Assembly (NCBI GenBank): GCA_032622095.1
Contig: CP136067.1
Location: 60,768,893-60,832,892, forward strand
Reading direction: 5' to 3'
DNA length: 64,000 nucleotides
Origin: Siphonodentalium dalli
Taxonomy: Eukaryota > Mollusca > Scaphopoda > Gadilida > Siphonodentaliidae
Shown here: piece by piece, positions 63,091 to 64,000 of the stretch
Layout of the letters: each line of letters opens with the position of its first letter
Position numbering within the stretch: position 1 is the stretch's first letter
Notes under the pieces: generated by a model
Seen by the model: only the letters and a program-made list of their open reading frames with translations
Database searches by the model: none
Told to the model about the DNA's origin: nothing
Translations under genes and position numbers: made by a program

Positions 63091-64000
63091 TACTTAATGT
63101 ATTATATAGTTATCAGGGTATAAAATATAAAATATGAGTCAAGAATTCTGTCCGGAAATGATTCTATTGATTAATATTGATTTCATTTCGAATATATTCT
63201 GGTCTAAAAATGTGTGGTTGTTTAGCTAACGAACAATAGTGGTTACTGTTACCTGTTACCAGTGACCAGGTCTGTTCTAAAAATAAATCAATAACTTGTC
63301 CCAATTAAACATCTCATTTCATAATAAAATATTCGAAAAAATTCAACATTAGCTGATAGAAGTCTTTCCGGACAGGGCTCTTCAATTCATATTTATTATT
63401 TTGTAGCCACAAAACTATTTCAAGCTTGTTATTTAAAGAGATACTCATATTGTTAACCCTACATTAATTTTCCTATGTGTATACAGTCATCCGAGAGTAT
63501 TTATCTACATGCTAAGTGAATACATGTAATATCTATCGGTCACTTAATCATGATTAACTCATTGCGCATTCATTTGAAGAGTAAATTTTTTTTATCGAAA
63601 TTGCACGTGGATAGTACCGACCATATCCAATTTGCTTTATCTCGATTTCTTCATTTTTTTCTTTGCGAGATTTACTTGAAGTTGCCAAAAGCCTCGACCA
63701 ACCGATGCACGTTCTCCGTTAGACGGATTGCTTTTATACCACAAAACTTCCAGGATGTACCTATTGTATACTAAGGCACATGCTCACGCATTTCACTCAC
63801 TCCTTCATTAGCCTGCTTGAATTTCGACTTTTGCCATATATCGATGTAGGCTGTGTTCCTATGCATGTAGTATGTATTACGCTATATATCGTCGCCACGG
63901 GTGAATCCTTTGTTCTGAAACCTAAGCAATCGCACCAGTGTTGGGCGTTGATATTCCCTATCACATCCACTCGTCACCAAAATTTTATCTCCATATTTAA
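63091..64000. other. Unassigned sequence
   Basis: No recognisable gene or repeat. A 74-residue plus frame at about 63550-63774 has no family resemblance. Confidence 0.4.

Overview
The window looks like animal nuclear DNA: AT-rich, spliced, and dominated by transposon remnants, tandem repeats and long inverted repeats. There are no operons, ribosome binding sites or other prokaryotic features. One host gene can be recognised with confidence, a Gbx-class (gastrulation brain homeobox / unplugged) homeobox gene on the minus strand. Its protein, together with the LINE families and the marine-invertebrate style of the repeats, suggests an invertebrate bilaterian. A lophotrochozoan such as a mollusc or brachiopod is my best guess, but the sequence alone does not fix the phylum.

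Layout. 1-9.7 kb: a degenerate ~40-bp minisatellite, small tandem duplications, a (GA)n run and copies of dispersed repeats. 9.7-16 kb: a 5'-truncated LINE on the plus strand, a palindrome-ended DNA element, short tandem duplications and a LINE 3' end on the minus strand. 16-27 kb: mostly unassigned sequence, two large foldback elements, a 19-bp minisatellite and two candidate conserved non-coding blocks. 27-39 kb: a ~1.4-kb inverted-repeat element holding a LINE fragment, a ~2.5-kb modular repeat, further modular tandem repeats, and a dense GATATC-rich satellite. 39.6-41.4 kb: a large array of a hairpin-ended repeat family. 42.0-55.4 kb: Gbx, two coding exons separated by a 12.4-kb intron that holds at least five repeat families. 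55.4-64 kb: the Gbx upstream region, with a possible regulatory block at 55.8-56.1 kb, then a long palindrome whose right arm was hit by one LINE that was itself hit by a second LINE.

How it fits together. Gbx is the only functional unit I can support. It encodes a transcription factor with an N-terminal eh1-like repression motif, an acidic linker, a Q50 homeodomain and the Gbx-specific C-terminal motif. Everything else is selfish or structural DNA. The main non-genic theme is the number of foldback and terminal-inverted-repeat elements without a visible transposase, several built from 150-300-bp modules. I found no tRNA, rRNA, CRISPR array or biosynthetic cluster, and I do not see a new multi-gene system here.
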